Shown here piece after piece: positions 1-9,202 of a stretch of 64,000 nucleotides of DNA. Numbering within the stretch: the first letter of the stretch is position 1; every line of letters starts with the position of its first letter. Below the pieces are notes generated by a model, which was given only the letters and a program-made list of their open reading frames with translations, ran no database searches and had not been told where the DNA came from. Source of the stretch: Lutimaribacter pacificus (lineage in GTDB: Bacteria > Pseudomonadota > Alphaproteobacteria > Rhodobacterales > Rhodobacteraceae); contig NZ_FQZZ01000007.1 in assembly GCF_900142185.1 (NCBI RefSeq), positions 1 to 64,000 on the forward strand, in the 5' to 3' direction. The position numbers and the translations under genes are program-made.

Positions 1-35
1 CATGCGCAGCAGCCCCATGCAGAGGAGGTAGCGGC

Positions 36-311
36 ATGACCAAAACCGTTCTCATTGCCGGAAAATTTCAGAATGGGGCTGGACTGTCAGGATATGTCGC
101 GGAGCTGACGTCCTGTTTCCTCGGCCAACAGCTCGGCTTCACGGCGCATACGCTCGAGATGAACGCGGCCTACCTCTACAACTGGCTCCGGGTCTTGCGC
201 TCGGATACCAATGCGATCTTCAAGCATGCGGCGGACGCGCAGCGCGCCTGCGACTATCTGATCGCCCGGTCGAAGGCGGGCAGGGTGGAGGATGCCGATC
301 GGGCCGCGTGA
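36..311 (+). CDS. ArdC-like antirestriction protein C-terminal region (small or 5'-truncated gene)
   Basis: The 91 residues resemble the C-terminal part of ArdC-type antirestriction proteins: an EL-x2-C/AFL helix followed by a segment with AAYLYNWLRVLRSD, an AIFKHAADAQRA helix and a DYL end. In ArdC this region follows the ssDNA-binding and zincin-like domains; the HExxH zinc motif is not present here. An AGGAGG sequence sits 7 bases before the chosen ATG, so it may be a short stand-alone gene, but the frame stays open to the window edge and it could be the tail of a longer gene. ArdC proteins protect incoming plasmid DNA from restriction, which would fit the transfer genes downstream. Family assignment is from remembered motifs. 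Confidence 0.5.
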   Translation: MTKTVLIAGKFQNGAGLSGYVAELTSCFLGQQLGFTAHTLEMNAAYLYNWLRVLRSDTNAIFKHAADAQRACDYLIARSKAGRVEDADRAA

Positions 312-384
312 GGGAATGTCTCTGAGCAAAGGGAAAGAAGGCTTCGGGTCAGGTGGTTTCAACCCATCCGGAAAGGACAGACCC

Positions 385-774
385 ATGAGCAATCCTGAAC
401 CCGCCGAGATCTCCCCGCCCGACGCCGCCACCATCGCCGCACAGAACGACGCCTTCCGCAGGCTTGCCTGTCTCGGCATCGCGCCGGATCAACCGATCCA
501 AGGGCGCATGCATGTCACCCGTTCGCTCATGGAGGCCGGAGACGGTTTCATGGCGGAGGCGGTGAAAGCCACGGGGGCGTTCGAGACCTTCGAGCCTGAG
601 AACGATCCCGAGGGCTGGCACGATTTCGGGGCGGTCACGATCCGCGGTGAGACCGTGTTCTGGAAAATCGACATGTTCGAGGCCGACTCTGACTTCCGAT
701 ACGGTGCCGAGACCCCCGACAACCCCAAGACCACCATGCGCGTGCTGACCGTCATGATGGCGCGCGACTGGTAA
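385..774 (+). CDS. DUF3768 family protein
   Basis: A 129-residue protein with the DUF3768 pattern: an NDAFRR start, a VTR turn, an F-x2-F-x4-DPEGWHDFG block, a WKIDM strand and a C-terminal RVLTVMMAR segment. The ATG at 385 is chosen because AAAGGACAG precedes it; an upstream in-frame start at 292 lacks such a site. The function of the family is unknown; members are common on alphaproteobacterial plasmids and integrative elements. It lies between an ArdC-like gene and a parB-like gene on the same strand. Confidence 0.75.
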   Translation: MSNPEPAEISPPDAATIAAQNDAFRRLACLGIAPDQPIQGRMHVTRSLMEAGDGFMAEAVKATGAFETFEPENDPEGWHDFGAVTIRGETVFWKIDMFEADSDFRYGAETPDNPKTTMRVLTVMMARDW

Positions 775-800
775 GGGCGGGCCAAGCCTGCCGAGCAGTG

Positions 801-842
801 AAAGGCCCGCTGACCCCATGAAAGGGAATGCGGGCCTTTTGT
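801..842 (+). terminator. Hairpin with T-run after DUF3768 gene
   Basis: AAAGGCCCGC (801-810) pairs with GCGGGCCTTT (830-839) across a 19-base loop and runs into TTTT. It lies 26 bases after the DUF3768 stop and 80 bases before the parB-like start, so it can act as a terminator or as a leader attenuator of the next gene. Confidence 0.65.
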
Positions 843-921
843 CCTGTTGGTTCCCGGATCCGGGGATCGGTGAGGCCGCCCGGGACGTCCGGGTGGCGCA
901 GAACCCATAGAAGGACATCTC

Positions 922-2898
922 ATGACACAAGCGTTCAAACCCGTTTCCGTCGCCATCGGCGATCTCGTCACCCATCCCGCGAACGTGCGGACCAACTCCC
1001 CCGAAACCTATGCCCCCGAGAACATCGCGCATCTGAAGGCCAGCATCGCTGTGCTGGGGCTCCTGCAGCCGCTGCTCGTCCAGAAGATCGATGGCAAGTT
1101 CGGCGTTCTCGCCGGCGGCCGGCGGCACGCGGCGCTCCTCGAGCTCGTCGCGGACAAGACCGCCAAGGGGTTCACCAACCGTACCAAGATCGACTGCCGC
1201 CTGGTCCCGGACGATTGCGATGTGACCACCGCGCTGTCGCTGGCCGAGAACATCACCCAGGCGCCCATGAACGCCATCGACGAGTTCGAGGCCTTCGCGC
1301 GGATGATGGAGGTCGACGGCCAGACGCCCGAGACCATCGCCAGGACTTTTGGCACGACCGTGGCCGCCGTGAAAGGCCGGCTGCGCTACGGGCTCATCCA
1401 TCCCGACATCCGCGCCGCGGCCCGCGCCAAATCGATTACGCTCGACACGATGAAGGCCTTCGCCGATCACCCGAGCCAGGAGGTGCAACGCGAGGTCTTC
1501 GAGGCGCTCACCAAAGAGGACAACTATGTCCAGGCCTATACCGTCCGGAATGCGCTGAAGTCGCGCGGCGTACAGGTCAGCGACGATATCGGTGCCTTCG
1601 TGCGGAAAGACTACGAGGCGCGGGGTGGTGCCATCGCGGCCGATCTCCTGGACGAGCATTCCGTGCTGGAGGATTCCGCGCTGGTCGAGACGATCCTGCT
1701 GGAAAAACTCGCCGCTGCCGCCGAAGAGGCGCGGGCAGAGATCGGCTTTGCCTGGGCCGATGCGGTGATCCAGTACGACTATGCCGCCATGGCAGACTAT
1801 GGCCGGGTCTATCCGGGTCCGGTCGAACCCGACGAGAAGGGCCAGAAGCGCTTGGACGCGATCACCGCCGAGCTTGAGAAACTCGAGCGCGAGATGGAGA
1901 ACGAGGAGCTCGAGGACGAGGCGTACAATGAACTCTACGAACGCGTGGACGCGCTGGAGGCCGAGGCGCGGGACCTACAGGAGGCCTATAGCGCTGAGGA
2001 TCTTGCGCGCTCCGGCGTGATCGCCTCCTGGTCGCATGGCAAGATCTCCCTGCATGTCGGGATGGTGCGCCCTGAAGACAAGGCGGAGAGCTCCGGCAAG
2101 GCTGCTTCCACCGCGTCGGGCGAGAAAGGCACGGCGGATAGTGATGAGATCACCTATCCCGCCTCGCTGACCGAGGATCTGAAGACCGAACGCGCGATGG
2201 CGCTCGGCGCGGCCATGGCGATGCATCCGGAGGCCACACTCGACCTCACACTCTTCAAGCTCGTCACCGACGTTTTGGACCACGGCATGGGCGTCACCCA
2301 GGCGATCAAGGTCGATGCGCGCCAGGAATATCGCAGTCACGCGAAGATGGACGAGATCGACGGCACCTCGCTCGAACAGGTGGCCGAGGCTCATGACGCG
2401 CTCGACCTCTCCTGGGCCAATGACGCGAAATCTCCCGCCGACCAGTTCGCGCTCTTCCGGGCGCTCGATGCGCGCGAGAAGGCGAAACTCGTGGCCTATG
2501 CCACGGCGGCGACCACGCAATCCTGTTTCGCACGGGACCGGCAGCGCGACAGCCTGATGCATGATTTCGAGATCGAGGTCATGCCGGACATCCGGGCGCA
2601 CTGGACGCCGAACGCGGCGCTTTTCAACCGCTTCAAGAAGGCCTGGCTTCTGAAGATTCTCGGTGAGGAGTTGGGGCTCGCACAGGAGGCGGTGACATTG
2701 GCCTCTTCGACCAAGAAGCAAGTCGTCGAATTCTGCGACAAGCTTTTCGCCGAGCCCTTCGCAACGCTGACAGATGCGCAGCGGGCGGCGGTCGCCGCCT
2801 GGTGCCCGCCGATGATGCAGACGGCGGGTGTCGAGCCGGTTGATGCCAGCGAGGCCGAGGCGCCCGAAGACGAAACCGGGGTCGCTGAAGCGGCTTGA
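922..2898 (+). CDS. ParB/Spo0J-like nuclease-fold protein, large plasmid type
   Basis: A 658-residue protein. Residues 8-110 form a ParB N-terminal domain: VAIGDLVTHPANVR at the start, a GGRRHAALLEL box near residue 65 and the LAENITQAPMNAIDEF box near 106. A KorB/ParB-type helix-turn-helix region follows (about 120-200). The rest is long, acidic and rich in E/A, with a charged coiled-coil-like stretch near residues 310-355. It is about twice the length of a chromosomal ParB and has no adjacent parA, so a role other than classical partition (for example in the leading region of a transfer element) is possible. AAGGAC lies before the ATG. Confidence 0.85.
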   Translation: MTQAFKPVSVAIGDLVTHPANVRTNSPETYAPENIAHLKASIAVLGLLQPLLVQKIDGKFGVLAGGRRHAALLELVADKTAKGFTNRTKIDCRLVPDDCDVTTALSLAENITQAPMNAIDEFEAFARMMEVDGQTPETIARTFGTTVAAVKGRLRYGLIHPDIRAAARAKSITLDTMKAFADHPSQEVQREVFEALTKEDNYVQAYTVRNALKSRGVQVSDDIGAFVRKDYEARGGAIAADLLDEHSVLEDSALVETILLEKLAAAAEEARAEIGFAWADAVIQYDYAAMADYGRVYPGPVEPDEKGQKRLDAITAELEKLEREMENEELEDEAYNELYERVDALEAEARDLQEAYSAEDLARSGVIASWSHGKISLHVGMVRPEDKAESSGKAASTASGEKGTADSDEITYPASLTEDLKTERAMALGAAMAMHPEATLDLTLFKLVTDVLDHGMGVTQAIKVDARQEYRSHAKMDEIDGTSLEQVAEAHDALDLSWANDAKSPADQFALFRALDAREKAKLVAYATAATTQSCFARDRQRDSLMHDFEIEVMPDIRAHWTPNAALFNRFKKAWLLKILGEELGLAQEAVTLASSTKKQVVEFCDKLFAEPFATLTDAQRAAVAAWCPPMMQTAGVEPVDASEAEAPEDETGVAEAA

Positions 2899-2968
2899 TC
2901 GAGCAGGCGACCCGCGCCGAAACTTAGGCGCGGGTCGCACCCCTCCCTCCTACCTACAGGTAAATCCC

Positions 2969-3562
2969 ATGTCCCTTCTCAGCTTCACCGCGGCGAGCGT
3001 CGCGGCGCAGATCGCGCATGCGCGCGGCTGTTCCACCTTCCTGCCCAACTGGAACGGGCCGGTCGGCAAACCCGCCCTGATCCTGATCGTCGGAAATGGC
3101 GTCCATCTGCGCTCAAACGGGATCGACGGCACGACGACGCGGATCGTCACCACTGAACGCGCCGATCCCTCCTACGCCTTCGCCGAGGGCATCAACCCTT
3201 TCCGCGATCCGGACTGGATGGCGGCCCGGCAGGCGGCGTTTCGCGATCTGACCGGCCAGTTCTACACTGACATTCTCGATGACGTGCAGATGCTCATCGA
3301 CCGCGGTCATGACATCATCCGGCTGGCCACTGACGGCCACACGATCCGCGTCTTCCTGCGCCGCGCCGCCGACTATCTGATCGGCGGCATCTATGATGTC
3401 CCCTCCGGTCTCGGCGGGACGTTCCGGGTGATCCTGAAGGACGCCAGTGACACCCACGCCATTGTGCAGAACAGTGGCAATTGCGAGGACTTCGACGAGA
3501 TGCTGCCTTACCGGGTGCCGCTCGATGCGCTCTTCGAGATCGATGATCAGAGGGCGGCGTAA
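2969..3562 (+). CDS. Conserved plasmid protein, possibly DUF3085-like
   Basis: A 197-residue soluble protein without signal peptide. I do not recognise it with certainty. The segment ALILIVGNGVHLRSNG followed by an AEGINPFRDPDW block recalls DUF3085 proteins (a G-L-W-L-V-x-D-x-G-V-Y-L-x-S-N-G block followed by an AEG block), so distant membership is suggested. The start at 2969 is chosen because the recognisable protein begins there; the frame is open back to 2828 without a ribosome site. It follows the parB-like gene by 70 bases on the same strand. Confidence 0.6.
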   Translation: MSLLSFTAASVAAQIAHARGCSTFLPNWNGPVGKPALILIVGNGVHLRSNGIDGTTTRIVTTERADPSYAFAEGINPFRDPDWMAARQAAFRDLTGQFYTDILDDVQMLIDRGHDIIRLATDGHTIRVFLRRAADYLIGGIYDVPSGLGGTFRVILKDASDTHAIVQNSGNCEDFDEMLPYRVPLDALFEIDDQRAA

Positions 3563-3583
3563 CGCGCCCTTTCTCACAATCGC

Positions 3584-3629
3584 GTCGCCAATACCCTACC
3601 GCGCTTCGCGCTCTCGGGACATTGGCGAC
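3584..3629. repeat. Inverted repeat in intergenic gap
   Basis: GTCGCCAAT (3584-3592) and ATTGGCGAC (3621-3629) form a perfect 9-bp inverted repeat; a small GCGCTTCGCGC hairpin lies in the loop. It sits between the 2969 gene and the 3662 gene with no T-run, so a regulatory or processing hairpin is as likely as a terminator. Confidence 0.4.
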
Positions 3630-3661
3630 CAACAATTCCCTTCAAGAGAAAGGACTCTGAA

Positions 3662-4318
3662 ATGGGCTGGCTTTTCTACACCGACCGTCGCGTCAAAACC
3701 TACGCGGACGAGAAGGCAGAAATCGCCCGGCTTTGCACGTTCGAAACGGATACGCGCAAGACAGTGCTGCTCAAGGCCTGCAAGGTCGGGTCGACCTGGT
3801 ATGCCGCTGCAAAAATCACCAATATCAATGACTCGCCAGTGGAAGACGCGACCTACGCCACCGACGACGACGGATCGATCACCTTCGGCGCTGTGTTCCT
3901 GACGCGCTACGACGACGGCTGCTGGGGCTACAAGGACATGGAGGAGGGTGCCGGGCCGGTGGAGTCGCGAGCGTCTCTTAGCCTCCTTGCCCTACTGTCT
4001 GAGCTGAAGGATCCCGACAGCTATGCCCATGCCTGGCGTCAGCGCTGCCGGGATTGGGCGGCGATCCTGGACTACGAAGAGGGCGACAGAATCAAGCTCG
4101 CTGCGCCGGTCACGCTGAGCGATGGCAGCACCTGCCAGATCGTGACCGCCACCCATTACCGGCGCGGAGGGCAAAAGCGTCGCTGCTACCGCATCGAGGA
4201 GACAGGCGGCCTCGTGCGTCTGTCGAAAGCCTTGCTCGCCGGGTCCGAGCTCCTCGGCTCGGCGAAGAGTGAGGCGAGTCCGGTTCTGGCCGAGTTTTTC
4301 GCCGGGAACGATTCCTGA
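3662..4318 (+). CDS. Conserved protein of unknown function (DUF6927-like)
   Basis: A 218-residue protein starting MGWLFYTDRRVKTYADEKAEI. This opening and the KACKVGSTWYAA and FLTRYDDGCWGYKDM blocks match a family I remember from Rhodobacterales plasmids as DUF6927; that label is from memory. No signal peptide or membrane segment. The C-terminal half (about residues 145-190) looks like a small beta-barrel. GAAAGGAC precedes the ATG. Function unknown. Confidence 0.65.
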   Translation: MGWLFYTDRRVKTYADEKAEIARLCTFETDTRKTVLLKACKVGSTWYAAAKITNINDSPVEDATYATDDDGSITFGAVFLTRYDDGCWGYKDMEEGAGPVESRASLSLLALLSELKDPDSYAHAWRQRCRDWAAILDYEEGDRIKLAAPVTLSDGSTCQIVTATHYRRGGQKRRCYRIEETGGLVRLSKALLAGSELLGSAKSEASPVLAEFFAGNDS

Positions 4319-4350
4319 CCGCCGGCAACATCGCTATCTGTTCAGCCTTG

Positions 4351-4390
4351 AGCCGCCTCCGCGCGTTTGAAAGCGCTGAGGCGGCTTTCT
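4351..4390 (+). terminator. Hairpin with short T-run before the helicase gene
   Basis: AGCCGCCTC (4351-4359) pairs with GAGGCGGCT (4378-4386), followed by TTTCT. It is placed 33 bases after one stop codon and 40 bases before the next start, the same arrangement as at 801-842. Confidence 0.6.
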
Positions 4391-4430
4391 GTCCTGTCGG
4401 ACCCACAACCTGACTCAAAGGACAGACGAT

Positions 4431-7400
4431 ATGGACAACCGAAGCCCGGCACTCGCACGCGATTTCCCATCGAAACCACAGCTTCTGCAGGCCATTCGCC
4501 TGATCGGCAGCGAGATTGAGAAGCAACCGCTCAAGAGCTCATCGCTCGCTCGGATCATGCGCGAGAGTTTCGGCGGTAGCGATGCCGGCGGCGCGTGGTC
4601 GTGGCGCATGGCCTATGACCTGATGCAGGCCGCCACGGTGACGGCGATCATGCGGGACAGCGGTTCGGACGCGCTCGCGACGGCCAGATTGCTCGCCTCA
4701 CGGCTCCTGACGGAGACCCGGCGCTCCGAGCAACAGATTCGCCTGCAACAGTTCTCTACGCCGCTGCCCTTTGCGGCACTGGTAATACGCGCAGCCGCCA
4801 TTCGCCCCGCTGAGACCTTTCTGGAACCCTCGGCCGGCACCGGCGCGCTGGCTGGTTTTGCAGTTTGCGCGGGTGGCAAACCGATGCTGAACGAGATCGA
4901 TCCCGTCCGTCGGGCGCTTCTCGAGGCGGTGTTCGGGGGCGAGGTGTCCGGCTTTGACGCCGAACATATTGATGATCTCCTGACGGTGCCCGAGCTTCCC
5001 GGTGTCATCGTGATGAATCCGCCCTTCGCCTCATCGGTCGATCGGTCGCGCGACAAGCACATTGCGGCGAAACATCTGATCGGCGCTGCCAAACGGCTGG
5101 CACCCGGCGGACGTCTCGCGGCGATCATGCCGATGGGATTTTCGCCAAAACGAGACGCGGCCCATTGGGCACGGGCCTCGGCCATCGCAAAGCCCCGTCT
5201 CGCGCTCACTATTCCGGGCCACGTTTACCGCAAACTCGGCACCACCGTCGAAACCCAGCTCATGGTCTTCGACAAGGTGCAGGAGGAGATCGAGATCGTC
5301 CGTGCCATGGTCGACGATCTGGACGCGGCGCGCCAAATCATCGATGATATCGCCGCAACCCGCACTGCCACTCCCTCGATCCAAACCGGTGCGCAGTTTC
5401 GGACTGGGTCGCGCCGGGTCGGTGTCCCTGTTGCACGTCAGCGCCCAATCGCCCAAGCGGCGTCTGCCAAACCCAAATCGCATGCCGCCATCCCGCTGGC
5501 CTTCACCTGCCTCGACACCCCCCGCGAGAACACGCCCGTCTCCGACATCTATGCCCGCTATCGTCCGCAGCGGATCGAGATTGAGGGTGCCCGGGAACAT
5601 CCGACCCCCCTGGTCGAGAGTATAGCCATGGCCTCGGTTGCCCCTCCGGCACCCAACGGCGAAGCCGCCGCTGATCTGCGCCTGCCCGGCCGTCTGATCG
5701 AGGAGGGCCATCTCTCCGAGGCCCAGCTCGAGACCATCCTCATGGCGAACGATGCCCACGCGCGCGACCTGCCGGGGCGGTTTACCATTGACCAGGACCA
5801 GACCCGGATGACCCGCGCCGACGATGATCCGGAAGCGTGTGCCTACCGCCTCGGCTATTTCCTTGGCGACGGTACCGGCTGCGGCAAGGGCCGGGAATGC
5901 GCCGGTCTCATCCTGGTGAACTGGCTCGCAGGTCGTCGCAAGGCGGTCTGGATTTCGAAGTCCACCACGCTCATCGAGGACGCGATCCGCGACTGGACCG
6001 ATCTCGGCGGCTCGCCCGCCGACATCCAGCCGCTCTCCAAATGGAAGCCAGATCAACCCATTCCGATGGGCGACGGCATCCTTTTCGTGACCTATGCGAC
6101 GCTGCGGTCGGCGGGCAAATGCGGGAGGACCCGGCTCAGCCAAGTTCTCGACTGGATGGGCGACGGGTTCGACGGCGTGCTGGCCTTCGACGAGGCCCAT
6201 GCCATGCAGAACGCCGCCGGGTCCGACGAGGGCAGGGGGGTCAAACCCTCCCAGCAGGGCCTCGCCGGGCTGCGTCTGCAGCTCGCGGCTCCCCGGGCCC
6301 GGGTCTTCTATGTCTCGGCGACGGGAGCCACCAGCGTGCAGAACCTGGCCTATGCCTCCCGCCTCGGGCTCTGGGGCCAGGGGCCCGAATATCCCTTCCC
6401 GAGCCGCGAAAGCTTCGTCTCGGCGATGGAAGCCGGGGGCGTTGCTGCGATGGAAGTCGTGGCGCGCGACCTGAAGACGCTCGGGTTCTACACCGCGCGG
6501 GTGCTCAGCTTCGACGGTGTTGAGTACGACGTGCTCGAACATGCGCTCACACCCGCCCAGATCGAGATCTACGATGCCTATGCCGGGGCTTTCCGGACCA
6601 TCCACCACAACCTCGAAGCGGCGCTGACCGCGACAGGCGTCAATGATGCCTCCGGTCAGACGAACGCCTCTGCCGCGAAAGCCTCGGCGAAGTCGCGCTT
6701 CGAGAGCACCAAGCAGCGCTTCTTCAATCACCTCCTGATGGGCATGAAAGCCCCGACCGTCATCCGCGCCATCGAAGAGGATGTTGCGGACGGCTATGCT
6801 TGCGTCATCCAGGTGGTCTCGACTGGCGAGAGCCTGTTGAAACGACGCCTCGAGGCGATGGATCCCGAAGACGAGCTGGTGGAAGGTGCGCTCACGCCCC
6901 GCGACTATGTGCTGTCCTATCTTGAACAGGCTTTCCCGATCCACGCCCAGAAGCTCGTGGAGATCGACGGAAACATGGTGGCCGAGCCGCTGCGGGATGC
7001 GAACGGTGCCCTGGTCGTCTCCCGCGAGGCCGAGGCCTTGCGCGATGCGGCGATGATGGAGCTGATGGCGCTTGCGCCTATTCCCGCCGCGCTCGACCAG
7101 ATCCTTTGGGCCTTCGGCGATGAGGCCGTGGCCGAAGTAACCGGGCGCTCCATTCGATCCCTGAAATCCAGCGACGGGGCCCTGTTTATCGAAAAGCGCA
7201 GCGCCAACAGCAATTCCTCGGAAACCCGCGCCTTCATGGATGGCGAGAAGGACATCCTCATCTTCTCCGATGCGGGCGGGACGGGCCGGTCCTATCATGC
7301 CGCAAAGACGGCGAAGAACCAGAAGCGGCGGCGCCACTATCTGCTGGAGCCCGGCTGGCGGGCCGATGCGGCAATCCAGGGGCTAGGACGCACGCATCGT

Positions 7401-8690
7401 TCGGCTCAAGTGTCAGCACCCTTCTTCCGGGTCTGCACCTCGGATGTGCATGGCGAGAAGCGCTTCACCTCCACCATCGCCCGGCGGCTCGATCAGCTGG
7501 GGGCGCTCACCAAGGGCCAGCGCGAGACCGGCTCGCAGGGCATGTTCCGCGAGGAGGACAATCTCGAGAGCCCGATCGCAAGGGGTGCGCTGCGCGGCTA
7601 TTACGCCGACCTGGCCGCCGGGCGTGCCGGGGCCATGAGCTATGAGAAGTTCTGCGATTGGACCGCCTTGCGGCTGATCGACCAGGACGGCGTGCTGCTC
7701 GAAGAGCTTCCACCAATCCAACGCTTCCTGAACCGGGTGCTGGCGCTGCCCATCCACATGCAGAACGCGCTCTTCGCCGAGTTCATGAGCCGGATCGCCG
7801 ATCAGACCGAGCGGGCGCGGGCGGCTGGCACGCTCGATCTCGGCGTCGAGACACTGCGTGGCGAGCGGATAGAGCAGGTCTCGACCGAAGACCTCTGGAC
7901 CTGTCCGCGCTCCAGAGCAGTGACGCGCATAATCGGACTTGAGGTGACGGACCCCGTCCATATCCTCTCCGCAGAAGAGGTGCTGGATCGGAACCCCGAC
8001 AGGTTGCCGATGATCAACCGCGCGTCGGGTCGCGCGGCGTTCATCTCAGCCCGTCCGATGCAGATGTACGACGAGGAGATTGTCACGCTCATGCGCAAGG
8101 TGACCCGGCCGAGCGGGTCCACCTATGTCGAGGAAGGGAAGTTCCAGGCTTCCGCCTGGGAAGAGATCGAGCCGTCCGAGTTCCGCCGCCTCTGGGACGA
8201 GGAGGCCGATAGCCTGCCGAAGGTGACCACGACGAAGCTCTATCTGCTGACCGGGCTGCTACTGCCGATCTGGAAGGACATCCCCTCGGGCAACGAACGC
8301 ATCTACCGGGTCACGCCCGAGGGGCAGGGGAGCATGATCGGCCGCACAGTCAGCGAGGACGGTGCGGCCGCGCTCAGAGCCCGTTTTATGGTCGGCACCC
8401 CGAAAACCCCGCAGGAGATGCTAACGGCGGCGCTCGGGTCCACCGCGCCGGTCGATCTGGGCCGGGGCCTCACGCTCACCCGCCGCCGGGTCGCGGGCGC
8501 GGCCCGCCTCGAGATCGACGGGGCCGACCGGGGCACGATCGACGGGCTGAAGGCCATGGGGTGTTTCACGGAGATCATCGCCTTCCAGCTCCGGGTCTTC
8601 GTGCCCCACGGGGAGGGTGTTGATACCGCCGCGATCCTGGCCCGGATCGTGGGGGAAGGGTCTCCAACGGCGGCAGATCGCGCCGCCTGA
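4431..8690 (+). CDS. DNA methyltransferase / Strawberry-notch-type SF2 helicase fusion
   Basis: A 1,419-residue protein. Residues about 100-290 form a class I SAM-dependent methyltransferase with motif I LEPSAGTGALAG (131-142) and the N6-adenine-type catalytic motif NPPF (196-199). A linker of about 120 residues leads to an SF2/SNF2-like ATPase of the Strawberry-notch type: Walker A GDGTGCGKG (479-487), DEAH (587-590), and a C-terminal lobe with SDAGGTGRSYH near 946 and QGLGRTHRS near 983, which supplies the arginine fingers. The last ~400 residues are not recognised. Such fusions occur on large plasmids and phages; the role is unproven, with candidates being protection of transferred DNA by modification, or DNA remodelling. 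It is by far the largest gene of the region. Confidence 0.88.
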   Translation: MDNRSPALARDFPSKPQLLQAIRLIGSEIEKQPLKSSSLARIMRESFGGSDAGGAWSWRMAYDLMQAATVTAIMRDSGSDALATARLLASRLLTETRRSEQQIRLQQFSTPLPFAALVIRAAAIRPAETFLEPSAGTGALAGFAVCAGGKPMLNEIDPVRRALLEAVFGGEVSGFDAEHIDDLLTVPELPGVIVMNPPFASSVDRSRDKHIAAKHLIGAAKRLAPGGRLAAIMPMGFSPKRDAAHWARASAIAKPRLALTIPGHVYRKLGTTVETQLMVFDKVQEEIEIVRAMVDDLDAARQIIDDIAATRTATPSIQTGAQFRTGSRRVGVPVARQRPIAQAASAKPKSHAAIPLAFTCLDTPRENTPVSDIYARYRPQRIEIEGAREHPTPLVESIAMASVAPPAPNGEAAADLRLPGRLIEEGHLSEAQLETILMANDAHARDLPGRFTIDQDQTRMTRADDDPEACAYRLGYFLGDGTGCGKGRECAGLILVNWLAGRRKAVWISKSTTLIEDAIRDWTDLGGSPADIQPLSKWKPDQPIPMGDGILFVTYATLRSAGKCGRTRLSQVLDWMGDGFDGVLAFDEAHAMQNAAGSDEGRGVKPSQQGLAGLRLQLAAPRARVFYVSATGATSVQNLAYASRLGLWGQGPEYPFPSRESFVSAMEAGGVAAMEVVARDLKTLGFYTARVLSFDGVEYDVLEHALTPAQIEIYDAYAGAFRTIHHNLEAALTATGVNDASGQTNASAAKASAKSRFESTKQRFFNHLLMGMKAPTVIRAIEEDVADGYACVIQVVSTGESLLKRRLEAMDPEDELVEGALTPRDYVLSYLEQAFPIHAQKLVEIDGNMVAEPLRDANGALVVSREAEALRDAAMMELMALAPIPAALDQILWAFGDEAVAEVTGRSIRSLKSSDGALFIEKRSANSNSSETRAFMDGEKDILIFSDAGGTGRSYHAAKTAKNQKRRRHYLLEPGWRADAAIQGLGRTHRSAQVSAPFFRVCTSDVHGEKRFTSTIARRLDQLGALTKGQRETGSQGMFREEDNLESPIARGALRGYYADLAAGRAGAMSYEKFCDWTALRLIDQDGVLLEELPPIQRFLNRVLALPIHMQNALFAEFMSRIADQTERARAAGTLDLGVETLRGERIEQVSTEDLWTCPRSRAVTRIIGLEVTDPVHILSAEEVLDRNPDRLPMINRASGRAAFISARPMQMYDEEIVTLMRKVTRPSGSTYVEEGKFQASAWEEIEPSEFRRLWDEEADSLPKVTTTKLYLLTGLLLPIWKDIPSGNERIYRVTPEGQGSMIGRTVSEDGAAALRARFMVGTPKTPQEMLTAALGSTAPVDLGRGLTLTRRRVAGAARLEIDGADRGTIDGLKAMGCFTEIIAFQLRVFVPHGEGVDTAAILARIVGEGSPTAADRAA

Positions 8691-8814
8691 AAGGAAAAGT
8701 GGGCTTTGGGTCGGGGGAACGAGGAGGGGGTCTAGCCCGTCCGCGTTCCGGCGCCGTGGCCGGTCTCCGACCGCCTCGGCGCATCCCTAAATCCCAGACA
8801 CAAGGACGAGACCC

Positions 8815-9201
8815 ATGACCGATCCCCAGATCGACTTCGCCGAGACGATGGCGAAATGGCAGGCCGAGCGCGAAGCCGCGAACAAGGCTGCCAGGGGCGA
8901 ACTGCTCCCGCAGTTGCGTGCCCTCGGCGTTACCGAGGTGGCCGCCGAATACGAAGGCTACGGCGATTCCGGCAATGTCGAAGACGTGACGGTGCAGCCC
9001 GCGGGCATCGAACTCCCCGACGACCTCCGCACGAAAGTCGAGGATTTCGCCTGGTCCGTCGCCTATCACCAGCATCCGGGCTTCGAGAACAACGAGGGCG
9101 GCTATGGCACGCTGACCTGGGATGTCACCGCCGACAGCATCACGCTGGATCACGCCGACCGATATGTCGAATGCTCCCACAGCTTTGACGAGGGGCTCTG
9201 A
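8815..9201 (+). CDS. DUF6878-like protein
   Basis: A 128-residue protein. The C-terminal half carries a block starting near VAYHQHPGFENNEGG and continuing to LDHADRYVE, which I remember as the signature of DUF6878 plasmid proteins. An acidic N-terminal helix precedes it. No signal peptide; function unknown. It starts a run of three close genes (gap of 1 base to the next), suggesting one transcript. Confidence 0.7.
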   Translation: MTDPQIDFAETMAKWQAEREAANKAARGELLPQLRALGVTEVAAEYEGYGDSGNVEDVTVQPAGIELPDDLRTKVEDFAWSVAYHQHPGFENNEGGYGTLTWDVTADSITLDHADRYVECSHSFDEGL

Positions 9202-9202
9202 T

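Noticed and set aside
349-1659. A 436-codon - strand frame across the DUF3768 and parB-like genes
   Set aside because: Antisense to two recognised genes and without a recognisable domain.
5031-7337. A 768-codon open frame on the - strand inside the helicase gene
   Set aside because: It lies fully antisense to a gene with clear methyltransferase and helicase motifs. Its translation is rich in H, R and G without any family motif, a usual shadow in high-GC DNA.
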